The translations under genes were made by a program, and so were the position numbers. This document shows positions 61,496 to 64,000 of a stretch of DNA of 64,000 nucleotides, piece by piece. Each line of letters starts with the position of its first letter. Positions within the stretch are counted from its first letter, which is position 1. This stretch comes from Megaustenia siamemsis (Eukaryota > Mollusca > Gastropoda > Stylommatophora > Ariophantidae): positions 34,830,282-34,894,281 of the forward strand of contig JAVIAB010000025.1 in the NCBI GenBank assembly GCA_032433765.1. The letters are read 5' to 3'. Under the pieces are notes generated by a model, which worked only from the letters and a program-made list of their open reading frames with translations, was not told the DNA's origin and did no database searches.

Positions 61496-61550
61496 CTTGA
61501 GCAGGTAATAATATTCTAAGTAGCTGTACTCTTCTAATAAAAGCAGCTTT
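61496..61550 (-). CDS. Candidate short Ig-M exon of Ig domain 1
   Basis: 55 bp (1 nt + 18 codons) between acceptor atttgtttag|a and a consensus donor caag|gtgagt. The open frame KLLLLEEYSYLEYYYLLK enters in phase 2 and leaves in phase 0, exactly the Ig-M pattern, and the position, upstream of the Ig-C exon at 55.3 kb, is where the module predicts it. It is less than half the length of the other Ig-M exons and the sequence similarity is weak, so it may be a chance match or a truncated exon. Confidence 0.3.
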
Positions 61551-61564
61551 CTAAACAAATGTTG

Positions 61565-62045
61565 ACGATAATATGTAATCCATTTTGACGAATAGAGACA
61601 AGGAAAATAGTTCTTAAATGTTGTGTAGAGCCAGTCTTAACATATATATGCGAATCATGGACAATAGGACAGGAGACAAGAATCTCTCTGGAGTCTGTAG
61701 AAATGTGGTTTTACAGAAGAATGTTGAGAATACCATGGACTGCTAAGAAGAATAATGAAAATGTTCTGAAAGAGGCCAAAGCAAAAAGAGAGCTAATTTC
61801 CAATATTAGGAAGAAACAATCATCATGTTTTGGCCATGTAATGAGAATAGAACAGCTGGAATATATTGTAATAACTGGGGAATTTGAGGAACGAAGATAC
61901 AGAGGGAAGCAAAGAAAGAAAATACCAGACAGCTTAAGAGAATGGCTTTGCATAATGTCAACAACAGAAATGATAATGACTGTCGACATCGAAAGTTGTG
62001 GAGAGACATGATCACCTAGGCCAGCATTCCCGATACTTGATGATG
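61565..62045 (+). mobile_element. LINE family B 3' fragment
   Basis: Plus strand with an open stretch of 102 codons: WFYRRMLRIPWTAKKNNENV, KEAKAKRELISNIRKKQ, CFGHVMRIEQLEYIVITG, DSLREWLCIMSTTEM. Ends with the tail ttgatgatgataatt. The upstream part contains frame breaks (LTYICESWTIGQ-like residues). Confidence 0.9.
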
Positions 62046-62264
62046 ATAATTATACTAATCGCTCTGGAAAAAAACAAAACAATTCAAGCAGAATAACAAA
62101 AAAATGTTAAAGAAAAGAAGATGTTGACAATATTAAAGACATGGACACAAAGTAAATTCAGAAGGGAGACGAGGTAACAATTTATCATATCGGAATATCA
62201 GTTTATGTTTTCTCAAAACAAAGATATGAAACACACAAATAAATGTGCCTTGTTTACAAACCAT
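62046..62264. other. Unassigned AT-rich DNA
   Basis: Nothing recognised between the LINE tail and the terminal array. Confidence 0.45.
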
Positions 62265-64000
62265 TTTATCAAACATCAATTTCAATTTTTAAAATTATAA
62301 AAACATTCTTTATGAACCATCAACTTCAATTTAAAAAGTCTAAAAAGACAGTTATGGACCGTCAATTTCAATTTAGAGTCAAAAACACGTTTATGGACCA
62401 TCAATTTCAGTTTAGAAAGTATAAAACACGTTCATAAAAACATCAATTTCAATTTAGAAAGTCTAAAACACTTTTATGAACCATCAATTTCAATATAGAA
62501 AGTATAACAACACTTTTATGAACCATCAATTTCAATATAGAAAGTCTAAAAACACGTTTATGAACATCAATTTCAATAAAGAAAGTCTAAAAACACTTTT
62601 ATGAACCATCAATTTCAATAAAGAAAGTCTAAAAACACTTTTATGAACCATCAATTTCAATATAGAAAGTCTAAAAACACTTTTATGAACCATCAATTTC
62701 AATATAGAAAGTCTAAAAACACTTTTATGAACCATCAATTTCATTATAGAAAGTCTAAAAACACGTTTATGAACCATCAATTTAAATAAAGAAAGTATAA
62801 AAACACTTTTATGAACCATCAATTTCAATAAAGAAAGTCTAAAAACACAATTATGAACCATCAATTTCAATATAGAAAGTCTAAAAACACTTTATGAACC
62901 ATCAATTTCAATATAGAAAGTCTAAAAACACTTTTATGAACCATCAATTTCAATATAGAAAGTCTAAAAACACTTTTATGAACCATCAATTTCAATAAAG
63001 AAAGTCTAAAAACACTTTTATGAACCATCAATTTCAATATAGAAAGTCTAAAAACACGTTTATGAACCATCAATTTCAATAAAGAAAGTCTAAAAACACT
63101 TTTATGAACCATCAATTTCAACATAGAAAGTCTAAAAACACTTTTATGAACCATCAATTTCAATATAGAAAGTCTACAAACACTTTTATGAACCATCAAT
63201 TTCAATAAAGAAAGTCTAAAAACACTTTTATGAACCATCAATTTCAATATAGAAAGTCTAAAAACACGTTTATGAACCATCAATTTCAATAAAGAAAGTC
63301 TAAAACACTTTTATGAACGATCAATTTCAATATAGAAAGTCTAGAAACACTTTTATGAACAATCAATTTCAATATAGAAAGTCTAAAAACACTTTTATGA
63401 ACCATCAATTTCAATATAGAAAGTCTAAAAACACTTTTATGAACCATCAATTTCAATAAAGAAAGTCTAAAACACTTTTATGAACCATCAATTTCAATAT
63501 AGAAAGTCTAAAAACACGTTTATGAACCATCAATTTCAATAAAGAAAGTCTAAAAACACTTTTATGAACCATCAATTTCAATATAGAAAGTCTAAAAACA
63601 CGTTTATGAACCATCAATTTAAATAAAGAAAGTCTAAAAACACTTTTATGAACCATCAATTTCAATATAGAAAGTCTAAAAACACTTTTATGAACCATCA
63701 ATTTCAATATAGAAAGTCTAAAAACACTTTTATGAACCATCAATTTCAATAAAGAAAGTCTAAAAACACTTTTATGAACCATCAATTTCAATATAGAAAG
63801 TCTAAAAACACGTTTATGAACCATCAATTTCAATAAAGAAAGTCTAAAAACACTTTTATGAACCATCAATTTCAACATAGAAAGTCTAAAACACTTTTAT
63901 GAACCATCAATTTCAATATAGAAAGTCTAAAAACACTTCTATGAACCATCAATTTCAATAAAGAAAGTCTAAAAACACTTTTATGAACCATCAATTTCAA
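62265..64000. repeat. 42-bp minisatellite, runs off the right edge
   Basis: About 41 copies of ccatcaatttcaatatagaa plus agtctaaaaacacttttatg and aa. Two alternating polymorphisms (atatag/ataaag, actttt/acgttt) define unit types. It is unrelated in sequence to the 42-bp array at the left edge. Minus-strand open frames reflect a unit length divisible by three. Confidence 0.95.

Overview
The window is repeat-dominated nuclear DNA of an animal. It has no bacterial-style genes, its only genic signal is a set of small exons with GT-AG borders, and it is full of non-LTR retrotransposon (LINE) fragments, tRNA-derived SINEs, two hAT DNA transposons and very long tandem repeats. The Ig-domain exons resemble (from family knowledge, not a search) the Ig domains of gastropod fibrinogen-related proteins, so a gastropod mollusc is my best guess; this is an inference.

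The least obvious content is a gene on the minus strand, spread over at least 51 kb and hidden between repeats. Eight small exons in strict order (linker 48809-48889, Ig-N 43095-43203, Ig-M 36627-36744, Ig-C 24473-24611, linker 21954-22034, Ig-N 17516-17624, Ig-M 11921-12050, Ig-C 4050-4198) form two consecutive modules of one three-exon immunoglobulin domain plus an 81-bp linker. Their phases match at every junction: linker 1-1, Ig-N 1-2, Ig-M 2-0, Ig-C 0-1. An Ig-C exon at 55280-55417 and a weak Ig-M candidate at 61496-61550 extend the array upstream. All three Ig-C exons carry a defect or phase problem (in-frame stop, frameshift, wrong end phase), so the array may be partly pseudogenic, or alternatively spliced.

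Layout: 1-3.97 kb holds a 42-bp minisatellite, a SINE, a LINE fragment and a 53-bp minisatellite. 4.0-6.5 kb has an Ig-C exon and a deleted hAT element. 6.8-7.8 kb is a 61-bp minisatellite. 9.4-12 kb holds nested LINE fragments and an Ig-M exon. 12.1-16.1 kb is a 39-bp tandem array broken by a LINE and by a complete hAT element with an uninterrupted 599-codon transposase. 16.5-25.6 kb has LINE and SINE pieces and four Ig or linker exons or parts of the same module. 25.8-30.0 kb is a 60-bp minisatellite. 30-38 kb holds LINE/RNase H remnants, SINEs, a 32-bp array and an Ig-M exon. 38.1-42.3 kb is a 37/41-bp satellite. 43-55 kb holds an Ig-N exon, a LINE with a SINE, a 2.3-kb CTAT array, a linker exon and a full-length 3.2-kb LINE. 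55.5-61.4 kb is a 23-bp array and 62.3-64 kb a 42-bp array running off the window.

A unifying observation is that several tandem arrays were seeded inside transposable elements. The 42-bp array at the left edge and the 60-bp array come from the C-terminal coding regions of two LINE families. The 37/41-bp satellite arose between the B and A boxes of a tRNA-derived SINE. The CTAT array is an overgrown LINE 3' tail, and a 43-bp array at 49.4 kb grew from a LINE 3' end. The very long open frames in these arrays are consequences of repeat length and composition, not genes.
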